From NCBI GenBank assembly GCA_030066625.1, contig JASJBG010000010.1:1-50234 (forward strand): 50,234 nucleotides of DNA. The letters are read 5' to 3'. Made by a program: the position numbers and the translations under genes. The notes under the pieces are model-generated. The model was not told where the DNA came from. It worked only from the letters and a program-made list of their open reading frames with translations, and did not search any database. Source of the stretch: Woeseiaceae bacterium (GTDB taxonomy: Bacteria; Pseudomonadota; Gammaproteobacteria; Steroidobacterales; Woeseiaceae). This document shows positions 26,219 to 34,732 of this stretch, in pieces; position 1 is the first letter of the stretch, and every line of letters starts with the position of its first letter.

Positions 26219-27586
26219 CTATTCGTCAGACGTCACGGACTTGAAGTCCACTCCCAGTGATCGCAGCTTGCGGTAAAGGTGCGTTCGCTCCATCCCCACG
26301 CGTTTGGCGAGCTGGCCTACCTTGCCGTGGCAAAGCACCAGCTGCTGCTGCAGGTACGCGCGTTCGAACTGTTCCCGGGCTTCCCTGAGCGGCAGCGCCA
26401 GCAGGTCCTGCTTGACGAGCGGCTCGTCCGCCGGCGCCGTGCCCGCGATCTCGGCTTCGACTTCCTCGAGCGAGATGTCGTCACTCGAGCCGGTCAGCAG
26501 CAGCCGTCGTACCAGGTTCTTGAGCTCGCGGACGTTGTCCGGCCACGGGTAATTGCGCAGCCGGTTCTGCGCGGCCACGCTGAAGCGGCGGAACGTCAAC
26601 CCTTCCGAGTCGACGAGTTTGTCGACGTAGTAGGTCAGGAGTTCCGGCACGTCCTCGGCGTATTCCCTGAGCGGCGGTACGCGCAGGCTGAGTATCTGCA
26701 GGTGCGCAAGCAGGTCGCGGCGCAGTTCGCCCGCTTCGACGCGCTGTTCGTAGTCGGCGGCAACAGTGGCGACGACGCGCGACTCGATCCGGACGGGCTC
26801 GCTGCCGCCGACACGCGTGAATCGACCGTCCTCCAGCGCGCCGAGCAGGATCTTCTGGCCCGCAGCGTTGAGATCCGCAAGCTCATCGATCACGAGCGTA
26901 CCGCGACCGGCTCGCTCGAATGCGCCCGCGCGTATCTCGCCATCCCTCTCGGCGCCGAGCAGCTGCTCCTCGACGTTTGACTCGGTCAGCGACGCGGCCG
27001 TCACGCTGACGAGCGGTTCGTCGGCGCGCCGGCTTAGCGCATGCATGTAGCGCGCGAACGCACTGCGCCCGGTGCCCGGCTCGCCGGAGAGCAGCACGCT
27101 GGCGTCGTGGCGCGCGTATTGCTGTACCTTCTCGCGCAGCGACTGCATAAGCTCGGAGCGCCCCACCGGCGCCAGCAGCGACGGCAGCATGCTGCGCGCC
27201 TTCGTCGCCTGCGTACCCGCGGATTCCAACGCACCCTCGACGGTCCTTAACAGCTTCGCGAGCGACAGCGGCTTCTCGACGAAGTCATAGGCACCGAGCC
27301 GTGTCGCCTCAACCGCCGTGTCGACCGTGCCGTGCCCGGACATGACGACGACCGGGCAATTCAGGTCGCCCGCCTCCGACCACTCCCGAAGCAGTGTGAT
27401 GCCGTCCGTGTCGGGCATCCAGATATCCAGCAATATCAGGTCGAAACGCGACGCTCCCCGTTCGCTGCGCGCTTCCTCGGCGTTAGCTGCTACCGTTACG
27501 CCGTAACCTTCGTCGCTCAAGATCTCCGAGATCAGTGCCCGAATATCAGCCTCGTCATCGACGACGAGGACCTGTGATCCTGTCAC
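26219..27586 (-). CDS. ntrX: NtrX-type response regulator lacking the sigma-54 contact loop
   Basis: A 455-residue regulator: receiver domain (Asp10/Asp11, phosphoacceptor Asp54 in LLDIWMPDTDG, Lys105), AAA+ domain, and a Fis-type HTH (VGMERTHLYRKLRSLGVD). It pairs with the upstream ntrY, overlapping it by 4 bases. Two hallmarks of sigma-54 activators are missing. The Walker A is GEPGTGRS, with Arg174 in place of the invariant Lys. The GAFTGA loop that contacts sigma-54 is deleted: where GHEKGAFTGAITRR is expected, there is GAERDGEIRAGAFERAGRGT before Walker B LVIDE. It therefore probably works without sigma-54, possibly as a phosphorylation-dependent DNA binder. Confidence 0.85.
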   Translation of the reverse strand: MTGSQVLVVDDEADIRALISEILSDEGYGVTVAANAEEARSERGASRFDLILLDIWMPDTDGITLLREWSEAGDLNCPVVVMSGHGTVDTAVEATRLGAYDFVEKPLSLAKLLRTVEGALESAGTQATKARSMLPSLLAPVGRSELMQSLREKVQQYARHDASVLLSGEPGTGRSAFARYMHALSRRADEPLVSVTAASLTESNVEEQLLGAERDGEIRAGAFERAGRGTLVIDELADLNAAGQKILLGALEDGRFTRVGGSEPVRIESRVVATVAADYEQRVEAGELRRDLLAHLQILSLRVPPLREYAEDVPELLTYYVDKLVDSEGLTFRRFSVAAQNRLRNYPWPDNVRELKNLVRRLLLTGSSDDISLEEVEAEIAGTAPADEPLVKQDLLALPLREAREQFERAYLQQQLVLCHGKVGQLAKRVGMERTHLYRKLRSLGVDFKSVTSDE

Positions 27587-29823
27587 GCTCTTTCCCTCCT
27601 TTGTTCGGCGCGTCGCGTCCCCCTCGCGATCATGTCCTCACGCGCCGCCTCATTGATGGGCAGGCGAATGCTGATACGCGCGCCGCCCTCCGCCCTGTTG
27701 TCGGCACGGATCGTGCCCATGTGTTCCTCGACCAGCTTCTTGACGATGGCCAGTCCAAGCCCCGTACCCTTCGGCTTGGTCGTTACGTACGGATCGAAGA
27801 CCTGGCTGACCGAGCCCGTATCGAAGCCCGGGCCGTTGTCCTCGACCACGATCTGCGCGATGTCGATGCCATCGAGTTCCGCGGCGCAGATCTGCACGTC
27901 GATCCTGCCGTCCTTCGTGCCCTCGAGGGCCTCGGTCGCGTTGCGAATCAGGTTGTGCAGGATCTGCCGGATGCGACCGATATCCGCCTCGATGCGCGGC
28001 AGGGTCGGATCGGAATGCACGACGATCTTCACCTCCCGCTCCTGCGCGCGATACAGGTCGACCACCTCGTGCACGAGCTTGTCGAGGTCGAAGCGGTCGA
28101 TGTCCATGTCCGGCGCGCGCGCGTAGTCGCTGAATGCGTTGACCATTTCTTTCATCGCCTCGACCTGCTGCACGATCGTGTGCGTTGCGCGATCGAGCAC
28201 TTGCGCGTCGTCGGGCTGCATCTGGTCGAGGTACTTGCGGCGCATTCGTTCAGCCGACAGCTGGATTGGCGTCAGTGGGTTCTTGATCTCGTGAGCGAGA
28301 CGTCGAGCGACCTCGCCCCATGCCGCGTCGCGCTGCGCCTGCAACAGCGCCGTGATGTCGTCGAAGACGACAACGTAGCCCGGCGGATTGTCCTCGTCCG
28401 ACGGCAGCGTCGTGCACGCGCAGGTGAGCACGCGCCGGCCGACTTCGCCGCGCAGCACGATCTGCTCGCGCCACTCGGTCTCGCCGGCGTCGAGGTGAAC
28501 GCGCGCGACATCGACGAACTGCGACAGGAGCGGCTCGTTGACCGCAACGTCGGGCAGGTACTCGCCGACGCGATTCTCCAGATCGACATTGAGGATCGCA
28601 CCGGATGCCTGGTTCGCCGTGCGTACCTTGAGATCGGCATCGAGTGCGACGACGCCGGTCGACAGACGCGCGAGGATGATCTCGAGGTTCGCGCGCTCGG
28701 CCTCGACCAGGGCCTGGCTGAGGCTTGCCTCGCGGCGCGCCGTTGCCAGCCGCTGGGTCATGTCGTTGAACGAGTTGATCAGGAAGCCGATCTCGTCACG
28801 CGACGGCGTCGGCAGCCGGGTATCGAAGTCACCTTTCGCGACCGCTCGTGTACCCGCGACGAGGTCCTGGATCGGCGCAACAAGTCGCCGCGACAGCACG
28901 AAGGCGCCGTAGATGGCCGCGAGCAGGCTGATCATGAGCACGACCGTCAGGGTCAGGGTCAGCGTGCTCTTCAACGGCTCGCGCAGCAGGACCAGCGACT
29001 GGTATTCCCGGAGCGAGGTCTCGACGCTGTTGGTCATGCGACCCAGGCGCTCCGTTACCGGGAAGTAGGCCTGTATGACGCCGACGGGCTCCGCGCGGCC
29101 GCGGATCGTGAACAGCACGGCCGTGCGAATCTCGTAGTTGCCGCTTTCGAGCGGGTCGAGGCTCACGAACGGCCGGTTCTGCTGCATCTGCAGGATGACC
29201 TCTTCGGTCAGCGGTTTCGGCAGTCTTGCGGCGGAGCTGTCGGAGCTCGTCGCCACGATGCGGCCGTTCTCGCCGAAGAGCGTCATCTCACTGGCGCCGG
29301 TCTCGCGGCGCAGCGTCGACAGCTCGAAGATGAGCTGGCGCTCGCTGACCGTACTGAGTCGCTGCGCGACCTGCTGCGTCGCATAGAGATGCTCGCGTTT
29401 CTGGATCTCGAGCACCGCGCGGCTCAGCTTCAGCGCATTGTCGAGGCCTGCTTCGACCTCGACGTTGAACCAGGTGTCGATGCCGCGATTGATGAACTGG
29501 TAGGAGAAGTAGAACACGACCAGCAGCGGCAGCACGGCGAGGCCGACGAACATGCCGACGATTCGCGCCTTGAGCTTCGCTCCCGGAACGTTAGTCCGGT
29601 ATTCGCGTAGCAGCCGTGCCAGGTTGCCGACCAGCAGCATGAACAGCAGCAGCACGCCCATGATGTTGATCGACAGGATGACGATGTGCAGACGGTCGAA
29701 CTCGTCGGAGTTTTGTGCCGTGCGGCTGAGCAGGAACAGGGCAATCAATGCGAGCCCGACGCCGATCAGCGCCAGCGTAGAGACGAACGCACGTTTTACC
29801 GTTCTAGCGTCCATTCCAACCAT
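27583..29823 (-). CDS. ntrY: NtrY-type membrane sensor histidine kinase
   Basis: A 746-residue kinase. It has several N-terminal membrane helices (three within the first ~110 residues, one near 295-315), a periplasmic sensor region between them, a HAMP linker, a PAS domain, the dimerisation/phosphoacceptor domain RRLAHEIKNPLTPIQLSAE with His511, and the ATPase domain with DNGPGFD and GTGLGLAIVKK. These are the NtrY features. NtrY phosphorylates NtrX in response to nitrogen or redox cues in other bacteria. The start at 29823 lies inside the end of the DUF4390 gene; the Met at 29814 is equally possible. Confidence 0.93.
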   Translation of the reverse strand: MVGMDARTVKRAFVSTLALIGVGLALIALFLLSRTAQNSDEFDRLHIVILSINIMGVLLLFMLLVGNLARLLREYRTNVPGAKLKARIVGMFVGLAVLPLLVVFYFSYQFINRGIDTWFNVEVEAGLDNALKLSRAVLEIQKREHLYATQQVAQRLSTVSERQLIFELSTLRRETGASEMTLFGENGRIVATSSDSSAARLPKPLTEEVILQMQQNRPFVSLDPLESGNYEIRTAVLFTIRGRAEPVGVIQAYFPVTERLGRMTNSVETSLREYQSLVLLREPLKSTLTLTLTVVLMISLLAAIYGAFVLSRRLVAPIQDLVAGTRAVAKGDFDTRLPTPSRDEIGFLINSFNDMTQRLATARREASLSQALVEAERANLEIILARLSTGVVALDADLKVRTANQASGAILNVDLENRVGEYLPDVAVNEPLLSQFVDVARVHLDAGETEWREQIVLRGEVGRRVLTCACTTLPSDEDNPPGYVVVFDDITALLQAQRDAAWGEVARRLAHEIKNPLTPIQLSAERMRRKYLDQMQPDDAQVLDRATHTIVQQVEAMKEMVNAFSDYARAPDMDIDRFDLDKLVHEVVDLYRAQEREVKIVVHSDPTLPRIEADIGRIRQILHNLIRNATEALEGTKDGRIDVQICAAELDGIDIAQIVVEDNGPGFDTGSVSQVFDPYVTTKPKGTGLGLAIVKKLVEEHMGTIRADNRAEGGARISIRLPINEAAREDMIARGTRRAEQRRERA

Positions 29824-30380
29824 TCACTCTGCAGTTGCCACTGGCTGCGCCAGAAGAAGACCAGTCGTAGCGGTGCGGGATACTGCTGCGTCTGCAGCAT
29901 GGCGCGGACGCGCACCCGGTAGTCCTTGCCGGGCGAGAGCAGCGCGTCATCGATGAGCGGCAGCCCTGTAATCCGACCGAGGTTGTTGAGCGCCGAGTAC
30001 AGCGTGGCGAAGGAATCCTGGTCGCCGCTGTTCAGGTTCCTGACGATGTAGCGCTGCGACAGCGGCCGGTACTCGAGCTCGAAGCGCACCGCCAGTTCCG
30101 CGTCGAGCGCGTCCATGTAGAAGCGCCGCTTGCGGATCATCTGGACCTGCACCTCGATGGTCAGCGGTACGCCGGCATTGAGCGCTTCCAGCGCTTCGCT
30201 GGACAGCACGAGCTGCAGCCGCGCGTCGAGCAGGTGGACGCCCTCATCCAGGCTCGTGGACGCGGACCGCACTTCAAAATAGCCTTCGCGCTCGATGTCA
30301 TCCTGCGCGACGGCGCCTGCCGGGACGAGCAGCAACGCGGCGAGCGCGGCGAGCGTTTGAATGCGGATGGATGTCAGCAT
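29796..30380 (-). CDS. DUF4390 periplasmic protein
   Basis: A 194-residue exported protein with a signal peptide (MLTSIRIQTLAALAALLL, cut near AVA) and a beta-rich DUF4390 domain. Conserved-looking elements are FYMDALDAELAVRFELEYRP, RYIVRNLNSGDQDSFATL and the tryptophans near the C-terminus. Function is unknown, but from memory DUF4390 genes stand between rsmB and ntrY in many gamma- and betaproteobacteria, as here. The ATG at 30380 is 2 bases after the rsmB stop. The end overlaps the start of ntrY. Confidence 0.85.
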   Translation of the reverse strand: MLTSIRIQTLAALAALLLVPAGAVAQDDIEREGYFEVRSASTSLDEGVHLLDARLQLVLSSEALEALNAGVPLTIEVQVQMIRKRRFYMDALDAELAVRFELEYRPLSQRYIVRNLNSGDQDSFATLYSALNNLGRITGLPLIDDALLSPGKDYRVRVRAMLQTQQYPAPLRLVFFWRSQWQLQSEWLEWTLER

Positions 30381-30382
30381 CG

Positions 30383-31705
30383 TCAAGCGGAGACCTTTTC
30401 GAGGCACGCGAAATAGAAACCGTCCACACCGGCCGTGCCGGGCAGAACCTGGTATCCGCAGGCCTTGCGACGCATTACATCGCGGATGTTGTTATTTGGC
30501 AACATGTCGTTCTCCCGGGCATCGGGGGTCCGGTCGACGAACGCGCTCGTGACCGCGTCATTCTCGGCGCTCTGCACCGAGCAGGTCACGTACAGCAGGC
30601 GACCGCCCGGAGTGAGCAGCGGCCAAAGGGCATCGAGAATCTGCCCCTGCAGTTCCTTGAGCCGCCCGATGTCCGAGGCACGCCGATTGAGCTTGATATC
30701 GGGATGCCGGCGGATCACGCCGCTGGCCGAGCACGGCGCATCGAGCAGGATGCCGGCGAACGGCGCGCCGTCCCACCAGCTCTCCGGTTTCGATGCGTCG
30801 CCGGCCAGAACGGTTGCAGACAATTTCAGCCGGGCAAGGTTCGCATCGACCGCGGACAGCCGTTCGGGATCGATGTCGACCGCCACGAGCTCGCTCCCTG
30901 GTTCCGCCAGCTCGAGCAGATGCGCGGTCTTGCCGCCCGGTGCCGCACAGGCGTCGAGCAGACGGCCCGGCTCCGCCCCTTCGAGCAGCCAGGGCGCGGC
31001 AAGCTGTGCAGCGGCATCCTGAACGGAGACGTCACCGGCGTCGAAGCCCGGCAGGTCGCCAACGCTGACAGGGGTCTTCAGCCTGAGCGCACCTGTAACG
31101 CCCTGCTCGCTCTCCAATCCGGCCGCCTCGAGCGCGTCGCGGTAAGCATCGACGCCCATGCGCCGCGCGTTGACGCGCAGCCACATGGGAGCGCGCTCAT
31201 TGTTTGCATCGAGGATCGCCTGCCAGTCGTCCGGCCAGTCCTCGCGCAGCGAATCGATGAGCCAGTCGGGATGGTTGTAGCGTGCCGCCTCGCTCCCCGG
31301 CGGCAGCTCCGCCAGCGACTCGCGCATGAATCGGCGCAGCAAGGCATTGAGCAGGCCCGCGTGCCGCGGTCGACGCAGCTGGCGGGCGGCCTCGACGGTA
31401 CCCGAGACGGCTGCGTGGTCAGGGATGCGGGTCTCGGTGAGCTGGTACAGGCCGACGGCAAGCAGCGCGGCGACCACCGAATCCTTGCGCTTCAGGGGGC
31501 GGTCGAGCAGCTTCCGCGACCATTCGTCGAGCTGGAAATAGTGACGGATCGTGCCGAAGCACAGCATCCTGAGCAGCGCGACATCGTTCGCCGGCACCTC
31601 GGCTTCGTGCTGCTCGAGGGCGGCGTCGAGGGAACGACCGCCCGTGACCGTTGCGTCGACAACCTGTGCCGCCACGGCCCGGACGCGTGCCCCCGTCTTC
31701 GACAC
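30383..31705 (-). CDS. rsmB: 16S rRNA (cytosine-967-C5)-methyltransferase RsmB
   Basis: The 440-residue enzyme methylates C967 of 16S rRNA. An N-terminal NusB-like RNA-binding domain (residues ~1-140) precedes a Rossmann methyltransferase domain with the SAM motif DACAAPGGKT, the acidic DIDPERL, and the two NSUN cysteines in DAPCSASG and YVTCSVQSAEND, the second of which is the catalytic nucleophile. I start at the GTG at 31705 (VSKTGARVRAVAAQVV), 1 base after the fmt stop; the frame runs further upstream only through fmt. Confidence 0.95.
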   Translation of the reverse strand: MSKTGARVRAVAAQVVDATVTGGRSLDAALEQHEAEVPANDVALLRMLCFGTIRHYFQLDEWSRKLLDRPLKRKDSVVAALLAVGLYQLTETRIPDHAAVSGTVEAARQLRRPRHAGLLNALLRRFMRESLAELPPGSEAARYNHPDWLIDSLREDWPDDWQAILDANNERAPMWLRVNARRMGVDAYRDALEAAGLESEQGVTGALRLKTPVSVGDLPGFDAGDVSVQDAAAQLAAPWLLEGAEPGRLLDACAAPGGKTAHLLELAEPGSELVAVDIDPERLSAVDANLARLKLSATVLAGDASKPESWWDGAPFAGILLDAPCSASGVIRRHPDIKLNRRASDIGRLKELQGQILDALWPLLTPGGRLLYVTCSVQSAENDAVTSAFVDRTPDARENDMLPNNNIRDVMRRKACGYQVLPGTAGVDGFYFACLEKVSA

Positions 31706-31706
31706 G

Positions 31707-32633
31707 TCAGCCCAGCCGTTTGCCGTCGAGGTCCAGCTGCGTGCTGAACTCGCGCGCCGAAACCGGTTTCTTGCCGGGTCGCTGCACTTCGTCGAGCGAC
31801 AGGGCGCAGTCGCCGCAGGCAACGACCACACCATCGTCGACGCTCAGTGTTCCGGGGGGCTGCCCGGTCGCTGGCCGGATCGCCGCACGCCAGCACTTGA
31901 TACGCTCGTCGCCGAGCATGAACCAGGCGCCCGGGGCCGGGTTGTAGGCACGCACGCGCCGATGCAGTTCCATGGCAGGCAGCTGCCAGTCGAGCTCCGC
32001 GTCGGCGGTAGCGATCTTGCCCGCGTAGCTCGCCTCGTCGTCGTCCTGCTCACTGGCCGCGATGCTGCCGTCGAGAATGCCGGGCAGGTGGCGAACGAGC
32101 ATGTCGCCGCCGAGCGCGGCGAGCCGGTCGTGCAGTTCACCCGCCGTTTCGTCAGCGCCGATGTCGAACGCCTCGCTAACGTAGACCGGACCGCAGTCGA
32201 GCCCCGCGGTCATGGCCATCAGGCTGATGCCGGTTTGCTCGTCGCCCGCGAGGATCGCCGCCTGGATCGGCGCCGCGCCGCGCCACGCCGGCAGCACCGA
32301 GCCGTGCACGTTGAGGCAGCCCTTCGCGGGTATGTCGAGCACGGACTGCGGCAGTATCAGCCCGTAGGCCGCTACGATCATCAGGTCGGGCTTCAGCGCC
32401 TCGAGCTCGGCGCCAATCGCCGGGTCCCTCAGCGTCGTTGGCTGCAGGACCGGTATCGATTGCTCGAGTGCGTAGGTCTTTACCGGGCTTGGGGTGAGCT
32501 TCTTGCCGCGGCCGGCGGGACGATCAGGCTGGGTCAGAACTGCGACGGGACGATAGCCACCGTCGACGAGCGCCTCCAGGGAAGCGAGCGCGAACGCCGG
32601 CGTGCCGGCAAAAAGCACACGTGGGTCGTTCAT
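31707..32633 (-). CDS. fmt: Methionyl-tRNA formyltransferase
   Basis: The 308-residue enzyme formylates initiator Met-tRNA. The N-terminal formyltransferase domain begins VLFAGTPAFA and includes the active-site segment LNVHGSVLPAWRGAAP (the usual text is N-IHASLLPRWRGAAP; here His-Gly-Ser), with the catalytic Asp in TAGLDCGPV. The C-terminal ~100 residues are the OB-fold tRNA-binding domain. It is the middle gene of the conserved def-fmt-rsmB group, 30 bases after def. Confidence 0.96.
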   Translation of the reverse strand: MNDPRVLFAGTPAFALASLEALVDGGYRPVAVLTQPDRPAGRGKKLTPSPVKTYALEQSIPVLQPTTLRDPAIGAELEALKPDLMIVAAYGLILPQSVLDIPAKGCLNVHGSVLPAWRGAAPIQAAILAGDEQTGISLMAMTAGLDCGPVYVSEAFDIGADETAGELHDRLAALGGDMLVRHLPGILDGSIAASEQDDDEASYAGKIATADAELDWQLPAMELHRRVRAYNPAPGAWFMLGDERIKCWRAAIRPATGQPPGTLSVDDGVVVACGDCALSLDEVQRPGKKPVSAREFSTQLDLDGKRLG

Positions 32634-32663
32634 CGGTTTGTCTCGGACGGAGTGCCCGACAAG

Positions 32664-33179
32664 TCAGGCGACGTTGGCAGCCTGGTGGCGACGATCGCGC
32701 TCCAGCCGCTTGCGGATCCGGCTGCGCTTGGCCTCGGACAGGTAGTCGACAAACAGCTTGCCTTCGAGATGATCCATCTCGTGCTGGATGCATACGGCGA
32801 GCAAACCTTCCGCCTCCATCTCGACCTCGTCGCCATTGCGATCGAGGAAACGTACGCGGATATGATCGGCGCGTTCGACCTCTTCGTAGTAACCCGGTAC
32901 CGACAGGCAACCTTCCTCGGTGACCGCAATGCCGTCCTTTTCGATGATGACCGGGTTGATGAGCACGTGCGGGTCGCTCTTGTCCGACGAAACGTCGGTG
33001 ACGAGAAAACGCTTGTGGACGTCCACCTGCGTTGCGGCGAGGCCGATGCCGGGCGCTGCGTACATCGTTTCGAACATGTCGTCGATCAGCGTGCGCAATT
33101 GGTCGTCGACAGCCTCGACAGGTGCCGCCTTGGTCCGCAGCCGCGGATCGGGAAACTCCAGAATCGTCAGTTTTGCCAT
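32664..33179 (-). CDS. def: Peptide deformylase
   Basis: The 171-residue metalloenzyme removes the N-formyl group from nascent proteins. All three signature motifs are present: GIGLAATQ (residues 44-51), EGCLSVP with metal ligand Cys91, and QHEMDHL with ligands His133 and His137 and catalytic Glu134. The start ATG at 33179 gives the normal [15 protein letters not shown]. It opens the minus-strand operon def-fmt-rsmB-DUF4390-ntrY-ntrX, within which spacings are short or overlapping. It is divergent from the LysM gene. Confidence 0.97.
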   Translation of the reverse strand: MAKLTILEFPDPRLRTKAAPVEAVDDQLRTLIDDMFETMYAAPGIGLAATQVDVHKRFLVTDVSSDKSDPHVLINPVIIEKDGIAVTEEGCLSVPGYYEEVERADHIRVRFLDRNGDEVEMEAEGLLAVCIQHEMDHLEGKLFVDYLSEAKRSRIRKRLERDRRHQAANVA

Positions 33180-33470
33180 AATATCCGTATCGATCGTTTC
33201 GGCCGGTTTCCGTCAAGATAGGGCCGATGCCACATAATTAAACCGTCGAGCGGGCCGCCGTTTCTCGCGCACTTTGCCACAAAAACGAGCTAAATGTTTG
33301 ACTTTATTGAATAAGATGTCAGACAATGCCGCCACGATTTCGCGCCTGAGGGGCGTCTCGGGGCCTCGAAATGTGACGTACTTAGCAGCCTCGAGGGGCC
33401 ACGGCCGACATATTATAGCAACGCCGAATTCGCTCGGTTTGAATCTAGTAAAGGGAGCGTCCCGGACATC
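33180..33470. other. Divergent intergenic region between def and the LysM gene
   Basis: This 291-bp region is more AT-rich than its surroundings and should hold the promoters of both the def operon and the LysM gene. On the plus strand, TATTAT at 33411-33416 is a fair -10 element with no good -35. On the minus strand, TTGACG near 33211-33216 is a fair -35 with a weak -10. AAAGGGAG at about 33451-33458 is the ribosome-binding site of the LysM gene. I see no RNA gene. Confidence 0.4.
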
Positions 33471-34634
33471 ATGTTTGCGCACAGATCTGGCCTGAATACC
33501 TGCCTGCGGCTTGGTGCCGTCGTGCTGACCATCACCCTTAGTGGATGCTCGGCGTTTGGTGGCAAAGACGACGAAGCCGTCGTAGCGCCCGTCCCGGCGA
33601 GCCCGCCGCCGGCGCAGAGCGCCGCGCGCTCGGAACCGCAGACGCAGGGACCGACGCTGGTCCGCGTCGCCGAGCCGACGCCGATCTCGCCGTCCGCGCC
33701 GAACGAGTACGTCGTCCAGGTCGGCGACACGCTCTGGGACATCGCGGACGCGTTCCTGAACGATCCGTGGTTCTGGCCGGAGATCTGGTTCGTCAATCCG
33801 GAGATCGAAAATCCGCACCTTATTTACCCCGGTGACGTCCTCGGCCTGGTGGTCATCGACGGCCGCGAGCGCATCACCAACATTCGCGCGTCCACCTACC
33901 GGCTCTCGCCGCAGGCACGTGTTACGCCGCTGACCGAAGCGGTAACCAGCATTCCTTACGAAGCGATTGCATCATTCCTGACGACGGGCGTCGTGCTCGA
34001 GAAAGGGCAGGCGGAGTCGCTGCCGTATCTCGTTGCATCGCGGGGTGACCACCTCGTTGCCGCTGCCGGCAATGATGTCTACGTCCGCGGCGTCGACGGC
34101 GCTGCACCTGCGGGAACCCGCTTCAGCGTCGTCAAGATCGGCGACCAGCTTGTCGACCCTGACGACAACAAGGTCGTCGGCTACCAGGGCATCTGGGTCG
34201 GCGAAGGTACGATGCGTCGTGCGGGCGATCCGGCGACGGTATCGCTGACTTCGACGGCGCGGGAAGCGAGCCAGGGCGATCGCCTGATCCCCGAGTCGGT
34301 CGACGTACCGCTCAACTTCTTCCCGAAAGCGCCGAACGGCTCCATCGACGGCCGCATCATCTCGGTCGTGGGCGGCGTGACGCAGATCGGCCAGTACCAG
34401 GTCGTCGTCATCAACCGCGGCGCCAACGACGGTCTCATGGTCGGCGACGTACTGACGGTGTACCAGACCGGTCGCACGGTTCGCGATCGCATCGGCGGCG
34501 GCAACGTTCGCCTGCCCGACGAGGAAGCCGGCACGGTCATGGTCTTCAAGGTCTATGACGGCATCGGCTACGGCCTCGTCATGGAAGCCACGCAGGCACT
34601 GCACACACTCGACATCGTGCGCAACCCGAGCTGA
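33471..34634 (+). CDS. LysM-domain lipoprotein
   Basis: A 387-residue protein with a lipobox (LSGC, Cys26), a low-complexity Pro/Ala linker and one LysM domain at residues ~80-128 (YVVQVGDTLWDIADAFLNDP, then PHLIYPGDVLGL). The LysM has a WFWPEIW insert typical of the group of LysM proteins encoded ahead of dprA. The remaining ~250 residues are beta-rich with a repeated GTRFSVVKIG / GDVLTVYQTGR element, as in peptidoglycan-binding surface proteins. It is likely anchored in a membrane and binds the wall. A strong terminator follows. Confidence 0.9.
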   Translation: MFAHRSGLNTCLRLGAVVLTITLSGCSAFGGKDDEAVVAPVPASPPPAQSAARSEPQTQGPTLVRVAEPTPISPSAPNEYVVQVGDTLWDIADAFLNDPWFWPEIWFVNPEIENPHLIYPGDVLGLVVIDGRERITNIRASTYRLSPQARVTPLTEAVTSIPYEAIASFLTTGVVLEKGQAESLPYLVASRGDHLVAAAGNDVYVRGVDGAAPAGTRFSVVKIGDQLVDPDDNKVVGYQGIWVGEGTMRRAGDPATVSLTSTAREASQGDRLIPESVDVPLNFFPKAPNGSIDGRIISVVGGVTQIGQYQVVVINRGANDGLMVGDVLTVYQTGRTVRDRIGGGNVRLPDEEAGTVMVFKVYDGIGYGLVMEATQALHTLDIVRNPS

Positions 34635-34657
34635 GCCTTTAACAGAATCCGATCAAG

Positions 34658-34679
34658 CGGCGCCTTCGGGCGCCGTTTT
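34658..34679 (+). terminator. Intrinsic terminator after the LysM gene
   Basis: CGGCGCC (34658-34664), tetraloop TTCG, GGCGCCG (34669-34675), then TTTT. A 7-bp GC-only stem with a stable UUCG-type loop and a T-run is a textbook Rho-independent terminator. It separates the LysM gene from dprA and lies 24 bases after the stop. Confidence 0.85.
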
Positions 34680-34732
34680 CGTTTGGATCGACGAACTTTG
34701 CGATCGGCACGCCGGCCCGCGCAGCCGGTATC

